A stretch of 42,639 bases of DNA from Nitrospirota bacterium. Lineage in GTDB: Bacteria; Nitrospirota; Thermodesulfovibrionia; Thermodesulfovibrionales; Magnetobacteriaceae. A program made the position numbers and the translations under genes. Positions 16,766 through 25,752 of this stretch are shown here, in pieces; positions within the stretch are counted from its first letter, which is position 1, and the number at the start of each line of letters is the position of its first letter. Location of the stretch: contig JADFXG010000028.1 in assembly GCA_015233895.1 (NCBI GenBank), positions 1-42,639 of the forward strand, written 5' to 3'. The notes below the pieces were generated by a model. That model was not told the DNA's origin. It searched no databases and saw only the letters and a list, made by a program, of their open reading frames with translations.

Positions 16766-18085
16766 CTAAAAGGGCATAAAATCAGGCATCTTAAAACCTT
16801 TTTTCCCCTTAAACATTTTCATCATTTTCTTCATATCCTTGTACTGCTTCAACAGGCGGTTAACATCTGCCACTGTGGTGCCGCTGCCTTTTGATATCCG
16901 GATTTTTCTGCTGCCGTTTAATATATCAGGGTTTCTTTTTTCCTTTTTTGTCATTGAGTTTATCATAGCCTCAATTCGTACAAACTGTTTTTCATCAACC
17001 TCGACGCCTTTCATCCTGTTAAAACCGGGAATCATGTTAAGAAGATTCTGAATGGGGCCCATAGAGCGTATTTTACTCAACTGGTCTCTTAAATCATCAA
17101 GTGTAAAACTATCGGTCAGAAGCTTATCTTTGAATTTTTCGGCATCTTTTTCATCAAAGGTCTGTTGGGCTTTTTCTATAAAACTGAGCACATCCCCCAT
17201 GCCAAGAATTCTTGAGGCAATACGCTCCGGGTAAAACGGCTCAATCATATCTATTTTTTCACCAGTACCGATAAACTTAATTGGCTTTCCTGTGACTTCA
17301 CGAATGGAAATGGCAGCGCCTCCGCGGGCGTCTCCATCCATCTTGGTAAGCACTATGCCGTCCACTCCGATTCTTTCGTTAAATGTATGAGCTATATTTA
17401 CAGCATCCTGCCCTGTCATTGAATCGGCCACAAAGAGGGTCTCTGTGGGCTGTACTGCGTCTTTTATGTCTTTAAGTTGCCCCATCAGCTCGTCATCAAT
17501 GTGAAGGCGTCCGGCAGTGTCAACAAATACAATGTCTCGCGCCTCTTTTTTAGCCTCTGTTATTGCATCTCTGCAAACTTTAACAGGATTTTTTTCCTCT
17601 TTTGAAAAAAACACAGGCACACCGATTTGTTTACCAAGGGTTATAAGCTGATCAATTGCAGCAGGGCGTTGAAGGTCAGCGGCAACCATCATAGGACGCC
17701 TGCCCTGGGTTTTAAAATGAAGTGCAATTTTTGCTGTTGTGGTAGTTTTGCCTGAGCCCTGAAGCCCCGCCATCAATACCACTGTGGGAGGATTGGGTGA
17801 GAGCCGGATTTTTTCGTTTTCTGCCCCCAGAAGGAGACAGAGCTCATCATTTACTATCTTTACTACCTGCTGGCCAGGCGTCAGGCTTTCCAAAACCTGC
17901 GCGCCAAGCGACTTTACCTTTACCCTCTCGACAAAGCCCTTAACGACTTTAAAGTTTACGTCAGCCTCCAAAAGGGCCAGACGTATTTCTTTCATGGCTA
18001 TATCTATATCACCGGAGGTTAAAAATCCCTTCCCTTTTAACCTCTTAAAAACAGCCTCTAATTTCTCATTTAAAGAAGCAAACAA
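16766..18085 (-). CDS. ffh: Signal recognition particle protein Ffh
   Basis: This 439-aa GTPase of the signal recognition particle targets nascent membrane proteins with 4.5S RNA and FtsY. Domains in order: N domain (FASLNEKLEAVFKRLKGKG), G domain with GLQGSGKTTTTAKIA, DTAGRLHIDDELM and TKMDGDARGG, then the Met-rich M domain from about residue 325 (GPIQNLLNMIPGFNRMKG, RKIRISKGSGTTVADVN, KKMMKMFKGKKGFKMPDFMPF). The apparent start is TTG 18085, behind GGCGGGG; this gives the standard N-terminus. Confidence 0.98.
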   Translation of the reverse strand: MFASLNEKLEAVFKRLKGKGFLTSGDIDIAMKEIRLALLEADVNFKVVKGFVERVKVKSLGAQVLESLTPGQQVVKIVNDELCLLLGAENEKIRLSPNPPTVVLMAGLQGSGKTTTTAKIALHFKTQGRRPMMVAADLQRPAAIDQLITLGKQIGVPVFFSKEEKNPVKVCRDAITEAKKEARDIVFVDTAGRLHIDDELMGQLKDIKDAVQPTETLFVADSMTGQDAVNIAHTFNERIGVDGIVLTKMDGDARGGAAISIREVTGKPIKFIGTGEKIDMIEPFYPERIASRILGMGDVLSFIEKAQQTFDEKDAEKFKDKLLTDSFTLDDLRDQLSKIRSMGPIQNLLNMIPGFNRMKGVEVDEKQFVRIEAMINSMTKKEKRNPDILNGSRKIRISKGSGTTVADVNRLLKQYKDMKKMMKMFKGKKGFKMPDFMPF

Positions 18086-18226
18086 GCAACCCCGCCTTTA
18101 CCGTTACTATCCGGTACTTGTATCGATCTCTTACGATAGTCCACAGTTGTTCAACCTTAACCTGTAACTCAGATGCCCCACAACCCGTTGCTCACAAAGA
18201 GAGCTTGCCTGCTCACACACACAAAG
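18086..18226. other. ffh-trxA intergenic region
   Basis: This 141-bp gap separates trxA from ffh on the minus strand. I see no clear terminator or promoter here. Confidence 0.5.
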
Positions 18227-18556
18227 CTAACCAAGAAGTGTTTGAATCTTTTCCTTAAGTTGTGCTTTTGGTACAGCCCCTACAAGCTGGTCTATCTTAT
18301 CACCGTTACGGAAAAACATCAGGGTTGGTATCCCCATTATTTTGTACTTACTGGCTACATCGGGATTTTCATCAGTGTTGAGCTTTACGACCTTCATTTT
18401 CCCTGTAAATTCCTTTGCTAACTCCTCCACAATAGGAGCTACCATCCTGCATGGACCGCACCACACTGCCCAGAAGTCAACAAGCACCAGTCCTTGCGCC
18501 TTTAGCACCTCAGATTCCCACGTAGCCGTTGTTGCGGCAATCACTCCTTCTGCCAT
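18227..18556 (-). CDS. trxA: Thioredoxin
   Basis: The 109-aa thioredoxin has the redox site [11 protein letters not shown] (Cys33/Cys36), the buried Asp27, and the cis-proline loop MGIPTLMFF. It reduces protein disulfides in the cytoplasm. ATG 18556 is chosen because AAGGAGGAG lies 5 nt upstream; an in-frame GTG at 18562 would overlap that site. A strong promoter lies upstream at 18627-18656. Confidence 0.97.
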   Translation of the reverse strand: MAEGVIAATTATWESEVLKAQGLVLVDFWAVWCGPCRMVAPIVEELAKEFTGKMKVVKLNTDENPDVASKYKIMGIPTLMFFRNGDKIDQLVGAVPKAQLKEKIQTLLG

Positions 18557-18626
18557 ATACACTCCTCCTTATATAATTTCACTGTAAAACCAAATATCTC
18601 ATCATCAAAGATCAATTCCAACTTTG

Positions 18627-18656
18627 ATTATATTTATTAACGCAGGCATTTGTCAA
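18627..18656 (-). promoter_or_regulatory. Sigma-70 promoter of trxA
   Basis: Read on the minus strand, TTGACA (18656-18651) and TATAAT (18632-18627) are separated by 18 bases. Transcription would start near 18620, leaving about a 64-nt leader before trxA. Confidence 0.7.
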
Positions 18657-18749
18657 ACAATTTTTTAATATCAAAATAACTTTATTTAAATCACCTTGCA
18701 AGGAGTGCTAACCATTGACAGTATCTTCAATTTTCTGTTATTTTTACCC

Positions 18750-19553
18750 ATGATTTGGCATAAAAGAGCGCTTTTTGTTTTTGTCGCCATAGTGTCGGCT
18801 ACTCTTATTGCCGGCAACAAAAGCGCAAATGCCTTTGACTTTAAAGGGCTTCAGCCGGTTCAGCCAAACGGAATATTTTCCACTTTCTCAGCGTCAATAA
18901 ATGAGCAAGGCTCAGCCGCATTAGGGGTTGAACTGGAGCAGTCCGTAGATCCCACGTTTTATAGAATTACCAGTTCTTTGTCATATTCACTGGCAAACAC
19001 AGTGGAGTTTGACGCCACAGTGCCTTTTAGTATGAAAACTAATGAATACGGTTTTGAAGACGCATCTATTGGCTTAAAAACGCTTCTGTTTGAGGAGAAG
19101 GAACTGCGGCCTGCTATTGCTATACTTGGGATTATCTCAGCGCCCTCAGGCCAAAATGAGATAACCACAAATGGCAGATATGGCGGAGGGCTTATTTTAT
19201 CTAAGAAAGTGGGGCCATTCAGAACACACCTGAATGCCCTCTACTACGTGCCATTTAAGGAGGACCTCAGAAATGAGATAGATATCCTGCTTGGCTCTGA
19301 TTATCCAATTGCCCACAATCTGAACCTGCTTACGGAGCTATATCTTAAGAAAAGCTATTATGTTAACAGTTTTGATTATTTTGAGGGCCGTATCGGCTAC
19401 AGGTTCAGACCTCTGGATTTTTTGTACACAACATTAGGGGTAGGGTATGATTTTATGAGAAGCAGGCCGGATGTCAGGATCTTTTTGAATTTCACTGTTG
19501 TGTATCCGCACAAAGAGCCGGTCTATAACAGAATATACGAAGAGGAGCAATAA
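18750..19553 (+). CDS. Exported beta-rich protein, probable outer-membrane protein of unknown role
   Basis: The 267-aa protein has a signal peptide (IWHKRALFVFVAIVSATLIAG...SANA) and beta-rich sequence. Alternating patterns occur in FYRITSSLSYSLANTVEFDA, GRYGGGLILSKKVGPFRTHL, DILLGSDYPIAHNLNLLTEL and LGVGYDFMRSRPDVRIFLNF, like small outer-membrane barrels. ATG 18750 gives a classic signal peptide but has no ribosome binding site. AAGGAG at 18700-18705 stands 8 nt before an in-frame ATT 18714, which would add 12 residues, so the start is open. Its TAA overlaps the tatB ATG (TAATG), so it is translated with the Tat genes. The function is not recognised. Confidence 0.75.
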   Translation: MIWHKRALFVFVAIVSATLIAGNKSANAFDFKGLQPVQPNGIFSTFSASINEQGSAALGVELEQSVDPTFYRITSSLSYSLANTVEFDATVPFSMKTNEYGFEDASIGLKTLLFEEKELRPAIAILGIISAPSGQNEITTNGRYGGGLILSKKVGPFRTHLNALYYVPFKEDLRNEIDILLGSDYPIAHNLNLLTELYLKKSYYVNSFDYFEGRIGYRFRPLDFLYTTLGVGYDFMRSRPDVRIFLNFTVVYPHKEPVYNRIYEEEQ

Positions 19554-19957
19554 TGTTCGATCTTGGTATACAGGAAATACTTGTCATTTTTGTGGTGTCA
19601 CTGCTTTTGTTTGGTCCTAAAAATATGCCGGAGGTAGCAAAAAACATCGGCAAATTTATTAGATATTTCAGAAAAATGTTCGATCAGATAAAGGAACAGA
19701 TAAATGATGAGATACAAGAAGACACGACGCCTTTAAAAGAGGAATTTGATAAGATAAATAAAGACTTTCTAAAATCCGTGCAAGAGTTTCACTCTGAGCA
19801 CAAACCCTTTGAGTATCCATCTGTTGATAGCATCATTAAAAAACCTGAAGCTACACCACCAACCTCTCACCTTGACACAACAAACCCGGAATCTTCAGAC
19901 ACTACAGCTAAACCACATCAGGATACACATTCTGAAACAAAAACTGAAAACAAATGA
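19553..19957 (+). CDS. tatB: Sec-independent translocase TatA/TatB family protein
   Basis: The 134-aa protein has a short N-terminal transmembrane helix (QEILVIFVVSLLLF), the FGPKNMPEVAKNIGKF hinge typical of TatA/B, an amphipathic helix, and a long charged Pro/Thr/Glu-rich tail. Length and the conserved Glu-rich helix favour TatB. With TatC it forms the receptor for twin-arginine signal peptides in the cytoplasmic membrane. tatC starts 7 bp after its stop; no second tatA is present here. Confidence 0.9.
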   Translation: MFDLGIQEILVIFVVSLLLFGPKNMPEVAKNIGKFIRYFRKMFDQIKEQINDEIQEDTTPLKEEFDKINKDFLKSVQEFHSEHKPFEYPSVDSIIKKPEATPPTSHLDTTNPESSDTTAKPHQDTHSETKTENK

Positions 19958-19964
19958 GGAACTC

Positions 19965-20828
19965 GTGACAGATCAACCGCAACAGCCTGAACCGCTGCCG
20001 GAACAACAACACAAAAAGATGTCTTTCGTTGACCACCTTGGTGAATTACGAATGAGGTTAATAATTTCATCTGTAACAGTACTGGTAATTTTCATTGTAG
20101 TCTTTAACTACTCTGAGTTTCTGTTTAAAATGCTTGTGCTGCCCATGGAACAGAGTTTGGTTTTTAAAATGCATATGCCATTTATATTTTTTGAACCTAA
20201 GACTACACAGGCTGTAAAGCTGGTTTTTTTGGAGCCAGCGGAGGCTTTCTGGATGCACATAAAGCTTTCCATGCTGGCCTCGATAGTGTTAGCTTTGCCG
20301 GTTTTATTCTCTCAGTTGTGGCTTTTTATCTCTCCCGGGCTTTTGCCTAAGGAGAAAAAATATGTGCTGCCGTTTATTTTTTCTGCAACAGTTCTCTTTT
20401 TATGTGGGGCATTTTTTTGTTTTATTATAGTGCTTCCGTTTGCACTGGGGTTTTTGCTTACCTATAAGACCGAGCATATGACGCCGATGATTTCAGTTGG
20501 CAACTATGTGGATTTTACGATGAAGTTTATTCTTGCCTTTGGCATAATATTTGAGATGCCCATAATTATAATAATTTTAACAAAAATGGGTGTGGTTACA
20601 CCAGGATTTCTTAAAAAGTACAGAAGACATGCCATAGTGTTGGCTTTTATAATAGCCGGTGTTGTTACTCCCACCCCTGATGCCTTTAACCAGACTCTTA
20701 TGGCAGTGCCTATGATAGTGCTTTATGAGGTAGGGATTTTTGTGTCGCAGTTTTTTATAAAAAAGCCGGATGAAAATGTTACACAAGATGTAGTTAAAAG
20801 TGAAACGAAAACAGAGGGCGAAAAGTGA
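19965..20828 (+). CDS. tatC: Sec-independent protein translocase TatC
   Basis: The 287-aa integral membrane protein has the diagnostic N-terminal MSFVDHLGELRMRL, FFEPAEAFWxxIKLS-like residues (VFLEPAEAFWMHIKLS), and six hydrophobic segments. The FEMPIIIIILTKMGVV and AGVVTPTPDAFNQTLMAVPM blocks are typical. GTG 19965 behind GAGGA is chosen; the frame is open upstream inside tatB, but that part is out-of-frame tail sequence. The first about 22 residues are a Gln/Pro-rich cytoplasmic tail. Confidence 0.96.
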   Translation: MTDQPQQPEPLPEQQHKKMSFVDHLGELRMRLIISSVTVLVIFIVVFNYSEFLFKMLVLPMEQSLVFKMHMPFIFFEPKTTQAVKLVFLEPAEAFWMHIKLSMLASIVLALPVLFSQLWLFISPGLLPKEKKYVLPFIFSATVLFLCGAFFCFIIVLPFALGFLLTYKTEHMTPMISVGNYVDFTMKFILAFGIIFEMPIIIIILTKMGVVTPGFLKKYRRHAIVLAFIIAGVVTPTPDAFNQTLMAVPMIVLYEVGIFVSQFFIKKPDENVTQDVVKSETKTEGEK

Positions 20829-20857
20829 AACGATTATTTGTGGGGTACCCCTCTGTA

Positions 20858-23800
20858 TTATACTTTTCTCTGAAGCTGTCCATCCATAATATCAATAAGG
20901 GTGCTCACGCAACTGCCATAGCTTTCATAATCAGCCATACAAGTGCCTGTCATCTCTGCCGGTATCAAACACTTTTCTATTAATCCGGTGTGTCCCTCCG
21001 TGGGTTTTGCCCCAAGGACTTTCCAGTGCTCCTCTGTTTGAAAGCTTTTTTGCTTTAACTCATCAGCTATGTGAGCAAGCAGCGCCTTAAAAAATGGATG
21101 CGAGCTGTCATGCAGCCCCAGTGATTCGGCATAGTCGCTGCAACGTTTTGTAGATTCCCCAACGTACTTGTATATGATTCTGGATATTAATTCAACAATC
21201 AGGTACTCTGAGTTATTGAGGTCGCGCAGCAGGGCTTCTGAGTCTTCAGACTTAGAAAACCGCTCTTTGATTTCACCCCTGACCTGCCCAAGGGAGGCAT
21301 TTACTATCAGGCCGGCTAACTTAAAATATGACACTGTACGGAGATTATCCCGTATTAGCCGCACTCGGTGCTTTTCTTGCTTAAGGTGTTCACGCCGTTC
21401 GGTCAGTCTTATTCCAAAGATGTACAGTATATGTTCTTTGGTGCGTTCGTTTTGAGGCAAATCAAGGGACTGAAGCAATGTGTTAAAACTGGCATCATTT
21501 TTACACCTTTCCAAAGCCTTCATGACACTTTCGTAATTAGCCATAAAGTCGCCCTCTTCTATCTGTCTCTTTAGTTTATCACTGCGCTGACGCACGGTAA
21601 TCATTTTTTTTACAGCATTATTGCGTGCATCCCGTATAACCTTTATTAACTTGTACGCCTTATCAGTTTCCATCTTAGCGTGTTGGGAGCTTTTAGAAAG
21701 CCCCTCAAGGATGATACTTTCGATATTTTCCGTCTCTTCAACGTTGTATATTGCCGGGTTGCAGTGGTGGAGGATTTCGGCCACGGTCTTCCATGCAAAA
21801 GCTGTATTGGAAGCGTACTCGGTGTTTAAAAAATCCCGCATGTAAAACTGAAAATACAGCGCCCCTATATCACCAAGATTTTCCGGAGTGAGCACGTACT
21901 TCTTTATGGTTTCACTTATGGCCTCAACTATAGGCTCCTCATACATTCTCGGATGGCTTCTCAGGTGCTCCCTTTTGTCTCTGTGAAATATAGGGCGCCC
22001 CTTAGTCCGGCATTCGCCGCCGGTTTTCTGAATTACAAACCTTTCATCTCCCTCCCCGATTATTTCAAACCGTGCATTAGCCTCACGCAAAAGGCCAATT
22101 GGCCCAAATATTCGTTCAAACCGTTTTAAATCCGTTACGGCAGTATATACTCCTATTGGTGAGATGTAAACGGCTTGTTTTAACGCTCCTTCATGTTCCT
22201 TTATCTCAATTATGGTGGCACGCGGACAGAGCCCGGGCAGGAGTAAAATCTTCTTTTTCCGTGCAAATCCAAAACACCTTACAAAGTACCTGAGGTAATT
22301 GCGCGTAGTGCCAACTATGTCCTTGCTGCCGTCTGTCCCATAAGAGTAGAGTATGCTGTCAGGAGTTGGTTCAAAAGTAATCCCTTGCCGTGACATTTCA
22401 GTAAGCATATCGGAAATGCCGATTAAATCATCCAGTTTCTGTAGTATTTCGCTCTCTGTGCTGGCATCCCCTGATATTTGCACACATGCCTCTGTCAGGT
22501 AGTAGATTTTTTCCCACTGGCTGTTCAGGCTTTCCTCGGCTATTTTCATAATCGGTTTGCCGTACATTGACCACACCTGCGGGTCGGCTATAAAGCTAAA
22601 CGCTGGAACTACACTTTCTGTTCCGCTAAAGTTAAAGTAATCTATTACTTCAAAGTGTATGGAAAGCTCATTCGGAACTCCGTTAACTATGGCCTCACGG
22701 ATTTTTTCTACGATGCCTCTGTCTATTAATTTTTTCATAATAGCGCAGGCAAATATCTCTGAGGCAGGGGATATTGCAACCTTATTTGCGTGCCTGTGCC
22801 AGTACCTCAGGCGCACTCTGATATCTTTCATAAAATGGCAAAATTCCATAGCCCGTTGTCTTTCAGAGAGTGACTTTTTTGGCCCCTTATCACTAAGAAG
22901 CACACTGTATTTTTCAAAAAGAAACAACACACGGCGCTTTTGCATATCCTCAAGGAAATCATCAAAGCTATACTCATCAGCCCCAAGTATCTTTTCCGAA
23001 ACTACGGCCAGGGATTTCAAAAATCTCTTAAACTCCTCCTCATCTATGTAACCTGGGTCGTTTAGCCTTTCAACGGCAAGAGATTCAATCCCTGACTGAA
23101 GGGAGTCCGAAAGAGCAAGAAAATTTTCCAAAGCAAGTTCCTGTAGAGTTTCCACGATGTAGTTGCCATCAAGTGTTTTTTGTCCAAGCCGCTCGAAGTG
23201 CTTTTTGGTAACGATAGTACTATCCATGCGGTTTTCATGCGGGAGGGTGTCCATAGCTGAGTCCCTCCTCTGGCTCATTGCATGAGCATGGAACGAGGGT
23301 GTTGTAGCTCCGCCGAGTTCTGATGAGTTAATAAAAACATGAAATCCGTCAAGAAGTTTCCCCAGTCTGTTTCTATACACGTTTAAAACGGATACGAGTA
23401 CGGAGTTGCACTCAATCCATGATTTATCAGACATATCGGATATCGCCTTTGTAACGCTTTCAGCCAGCATAAACATGAGGTCTGCGACATATCTGTCAGT
23501 TTTATCGACGGCTATGACGGCAGGGGTAGTGCCGTGGGCGTTAGAGAGCTGAGCTCTTACCCTTTGAAGATTATTGAAAAGCTCCTCTCTTTGGTCAATA
23601 GTTAAAGGCTCACTGACAAGAGAGTACTTAACAAGATAATTAACCATAATGTGAAATGTGCCGACAAGGTCAGCATCAACCGTCTTTCCCTCAGCCTGAA
23701 GTTTGAATGCGCCCTTTAAGTCAGCAATCCGCTGTTCCAGGATTGTGGTGGTTTCAGGATAAATCCGGAAGACATCGGCGGTTTTTTTCATATAACTTTC

Positions 23801-23962
23801 CAGAAACGCCCACATTACGGAGATGCGGGGAATCAAGGGATGGGGAATCAGTTCGGTGAAATTCCGCTGCTTTTCAGCAAACATCGGAGCCGTCCGTACC
23901 ACTTTGACAGGATACGCTGCCCCCCCGTATTTTTTAATCGTTTCGCTGCTTTCTATTGCCAT
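20858..23962 (-). CDS. Large 1034-aa protein of unknown function
   Basis: I do not recognise this protein. It is soluble-looking (no signal peptide, no transmembrane segment), mainly helical and charged. A central block (about 555-670: YLRYFVRCFGFARKKKILLL, ALKQAVYISPIGVYTAVTDL, FEIIGEGDERFVIQKTGGE) looks like a beta-rich globular domain. The C-terminal third (about 740-900) has long heptad-like stretches such as DKAYKLIKVIRDARNNAVKK and RREHLKQEKHRVRLIRDNL. It starts 3 bp after the stop of the DJ-1 family gene, so they are co-transcribed, and it ends 29 bp from the convergent tatC stop. Base composition matches its neighbours. A large scaffold or regulatory protein is possible; nothing visible decides it. 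Confidence 0.75.
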   Translation of the reverse strand: MAIESSETIKKYGGAAYPVKVVRTAPMFAEKQRNFTELIPHPLIPRISVMWAFLESYMKKTADVFRIYPETTTILEQRIADLKGAFKLQAEGKTVDADLVGTFHIMVNYLVKYSLVSEPLTIDQREELFNNLQRVRAQLSNAHGTTPAVIAVDKTDRYVADLMFMLAESVTKAISDMSDKSWIECNSVLVSVLNVYRNRLGKLLDGFHVFINSSELGGATTPSFHAHAMSQRRDSAMDTLPHENRMDSTIVTKKHFERLGQKTLDGNYIVETLQELALENFLALSDSLQSGIESLAVERLNDPGYIDEEEFKRFLKSLAVVSEKILGADEYSFDDFLEDMQKRRVLFLFEKYSVLLSDKGPKKSLSERQRAMEFCHFMKDIRVRLRYWHRHANKVAISPASEIFACAIMKKLIDRGIVEKIREAIVNGVPNELSIHFEVIDYFNFSGTESVVPAFSFIADPQVWSMYGKPIMKIAEESLNSQWEKIYYLTEACVQISGDASTESEILQKLDDLIGISDMLTEMSRQGITFEPTPDSILYSYGTDGSKDIVGTTRNYLRYFVRCFGFARKKKILLLPGLCPRATIIEIKEHEGALKQAVYISPIGVYTAVTDLKRFERIFGPIGLLREANARFEIIGEGDERFVIQKTGGECRTKGRPIFHRDKREHLRSHPRMYEEPIVEAISETIKKYVLTPENLGDIGALYFQFYMRDFLNTEYASNTAFAWKTVAEILHHCNPAIYNVEETENIESIILEGLSKSSQHAKMETDKAYKLIKVIRDARNNAVKKMITVRQRSDKLKRQIEEGDFMANYESVMKALERCKNDASFNTLLQSLDLPQNERTKEHILYIFGIRLTERREHLKQEKHRVRLIRDNLRTVSYFKLAGLIVNASLGQVRGEIKERFSKSEDSEALLRDLNNSEYLIVELISRIIYKYVGESTKRCSDYAESLGLHDSSHPFFKALLAHIADELKQKSFQTEEHWKVLGAKPTEGHTGLIEKCLIPAEMTGTCMADYESYGSCVSTLIDIMDGQLQRKV

Positions 23963-23965
23963 GAC

Positions 23966-24514
23966 TTATGAACACACCATGGCAGCATGAATGGACTCTG
24001 CGCGCTCTGCGCCACAAAACAACTCTACAATTTTTAAAGCAAACTCTATCGCCGTGCCGGCCCCCTGGCTTGTTACCACTTTGCCGTCAATCACAACACG
24101 GTCTGTTTTAGAAACCGTGGCGGCTTTGATTTTATCCTGAAATGAGGGATGGCTTGTCGCTGTTTTTCCGTTAAGCACTCCTGCCTCAGAAAGTACAAAT
24201 GGCGCCGCACATATAGCGGCTGTATATTTGCCGTCATTGTACATACTGGAAACTATTGCTTTGACGCGGGTATCTGCGGCAAGATTCATTGTCCCTGGCA
24301 TTCCTCCGGGTAAAACCACCATATCAAAACTCCCGGCACTAACGCTGTCCAGCGTACAGTCCGGTATTATTTTAACCCCCCTTGCGCTTGTAATAAACCC
24401 CTCCTTTAACCCAGCAACTACGGTGTTTATCTCAGCACGCCTTAATATATCTATTACCGCTACCGCCTCTATTTCCTCAAACCCCTCTGCTAATATCACT
24501 AACACTGATGCCAT
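23966..24514 (-). CDS. DJ-1/PfpI (ThiJ/YajL-like) family protein
   Basis: The 182-aa protein starts ASVLVILAEGFEEIEAVAV, holding the Glu16 that pairs with the nucleophile. It has VLPGGMPGTMNL and the elbow YTAAICAAPFVLSEAG with Cys102, then TSHPSFQDK and VTSQGAGTAIEFAL. This is the close YajL/DJ-1 group, which acts as a cysteine-based repair, deglycase or chaperone protein in the cytoplasm. It is the first gene of a two-gene unit with the 1034-aa protein. Confidence 0.95.
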   Translation of the reverse strand: MASVLVILAEGFEEIEAVAVIDILRRAEINTVVAGLKEGFITSARGVKIIPDCTLDSVSAGSFDMVVLPGGMPGTMNLAADTRVKAIVSSMYNDGKYTAAICAAPFVLSEAGVLNGKTATSHPSFQDKIKAATVSKTDRVVIDGKVVTSQGAGTAIEFALKIVELFCGAERAESIHAAMVCS

Positions 24515-24686
24515 TTCAGATGCTCCCCCTTTACAAGAGTATTTAATAATAACCGTTATTTTAATATAAATTCGTGCGATATTAAAACCCCATTACCGTA
24601 GTGTTTCTATAATGAACAGCTCTACTTGACTTTAATTTACTAATCATATTACGCTTCATAAATAAAGGCAGCTGGGGTGTGGAATC

Positions 24687-25115
24687 ATTAAACTAAATAT
24701 CATAAGTGCGGCAATTTTCCTTTTAACACTGTTTGGCTGTAATAACACACAGAAATTCTTACCGGTTACATTGTCCAACGGCGTTTTTGAAGTTAGCGTT
24801 GATAATATAAAAGAGAAAACTCCGGTTTTTTACGCTTATAATAATAATGGAAAGACTATAAAATTTTTTGTAGTCAGAGTGAATGGCAAGGTCAGGTCAT
24901 ACTTTGACGTTTGCAACTCCTGCAAGGCCAAAAATCTCGGATACAGAAATTATGAGGCAGGAGTTGAGTGCCGTGCCTGTCTTATCAGAATACCATACGA
25001 TGAACTTGAAACAGGAATTGGCAGTTGCTACCCCTATCACCTCAAAGGAGAGGAAAAGGGTGGCAAATACGTTATCGCAAAAGAAGAAATACAAAAGGCG
25101 AATGAATATCTGTAA
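24687..25115 (+). CDS. DUF2318-like Cys-rich lipoprotein (start codon probably ATT)
   Basis: The first canonical start is TTG 24771, but the frame extends up to a stop at 24663 and encodes a clean lipoprotein signal: KLNIISAAIFLLTLFGCNN, with lipobox LFGC (Cys18). The start fitting this is ATT 24687, 7 nt after GGGGTG; no ATG/GTG/TTG lies upstream in frame (only CTG 24672). The mature part has DVCNSCKAKNLGYRNYEAG, ECRACLI and GIGSCYPYHL, the CxxC...CxxC...C pattern of DUF2318 proteins, which probably bind Fe-S or metal at the membrane. The full length is 142 aa. It is divergent from the DJ-1 gene and followed by a 271-bp mobile repeat. DUF2318 proteins are often linked to metal uptake; no such partner is adjacent. 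Confidence 0.8.
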   Translation: MKLNIISAAIFLLTLFGCNNTQKFLPVTLSNGVFEVSVDNIKEKTPVFYAYNNNGKTIKFFVVRVNGKVRSYFDVCNSCKAKNLGYRNYEAGVECRACLIRIPYDELETGIGSCYPYHLKGEEKGGKYVIAKEEIQKANEYL

Positions 25116-25128
25116 TGGAATTTAAGTA

Positions 25129-25399
25129 ATACCGAGTTGAGACCGTTGCAAAATTCCCAAAATGTGGGAAAAGTATTTCCCAATTAATACCGAGTAGCAG
25201 CCTAAAATATAATAATGATGAGATTACCACGTCGCTATCGCTCCTCGTAATGACGGATAGGTACGCCCACGCACAGCCCACGCCGTCATTGCGAACCCCC
25301 GCAGGGGGTGTGGCAATCTCATCCTTTTTCTATAACATTTTGTTATATTTTTGAACTCAACTTTGGTGTTATAATATTTTTGCAACGGTCTCGAGTTGC
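25129..25399. mobile_element. MITE-like repeat element, copy 1 (271 bp)
   Basis: The stretch is identical, base for base as far as I can read, to 31047-31317. The ends carry an inverted repeat: GAGACCGTTGCAAAA at the left and TTTTGCAACGGTCTC at the right. A nested palindromic REP-like core lies in the middle (GAGATTACCACGTCGC... to ...GGTGTGGCAATCTC). It has no coding capacity for a transposase; short frames inside are repeat sequence. Confidence 0.85.
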
Positions 25400-25415
25400 A
25401 CTCAGAAAAAATTTT

Positions 25416-25482
25416 AACCACAGATGAACACAGATTATGATTATTTAATTTATCTGTTTGTATCTGTGTCCATCTGTGGTTT
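25416..25482. repeat. Inverted repeat of the ACCACAGATGAACACAGAT type
   Basis: AACCACAGATGAACACAGAT is matched in reverse by ATCTGTGTCCATCTGTGGTT, 19 of 20 positions. This is a widely dispersed type of intergenic palindrome in bacterial genomes. Confidence 0.7.
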
Positions 25483-25661
25483 ATCCGTTTTTTGTTAATC
25501 TACTTTTTTGACGGCTAATTGGTATAAGGGCTAATTGGCAGATGGCGCAGATGAAAAAAAGTATCTGCGAAAATTTTGAACACTCTCAATATATCCTTTT
25601 TAAGGCGTCATCGGCTTTTTCTTTTTATACTCACACAAAACCCAGCAGAACAAGAGAAATA

Positions 25662-25701
25662 AAGTAAAAGGCTGAGGTTTTCACACAACAGCCTTTTACT
25701 T
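25662..25701 (-). terminator. Intrinsic terminator after the TetR-linked operon
   Basis: A 13-bp perfect stem AAGTAAAAGGCTG / CAGCCTTTTACTT with a 14-nt loop lies 51 bp after the AhpD-like stop. On the minus strand it is followed by TATTTCTCTT, a weak U-tract. Confidence 0.6.
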
Positions 25702-25752
25702 AGTTGTCAAGCCAGAACCTGACATATCCGATATTGTCCAGTTAAATTAACT

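Larger units (their letters stand above)
25400..25752. other. Gene-free stretch with palindromes
   Basis: This interval between the mobile repeat and the AhpD-like gene holds a 67-bp palindrome and a terminator, listed separately. No gene is seen. Confidence 0.6.

Noticed and set aside
25072-25281. Open frames inside the 271-bp element, repeated identically at 30990-31199
   Set aside because: They follow only from the palindromic repeat, lack ribosome binding sites and have repeat-like composition.
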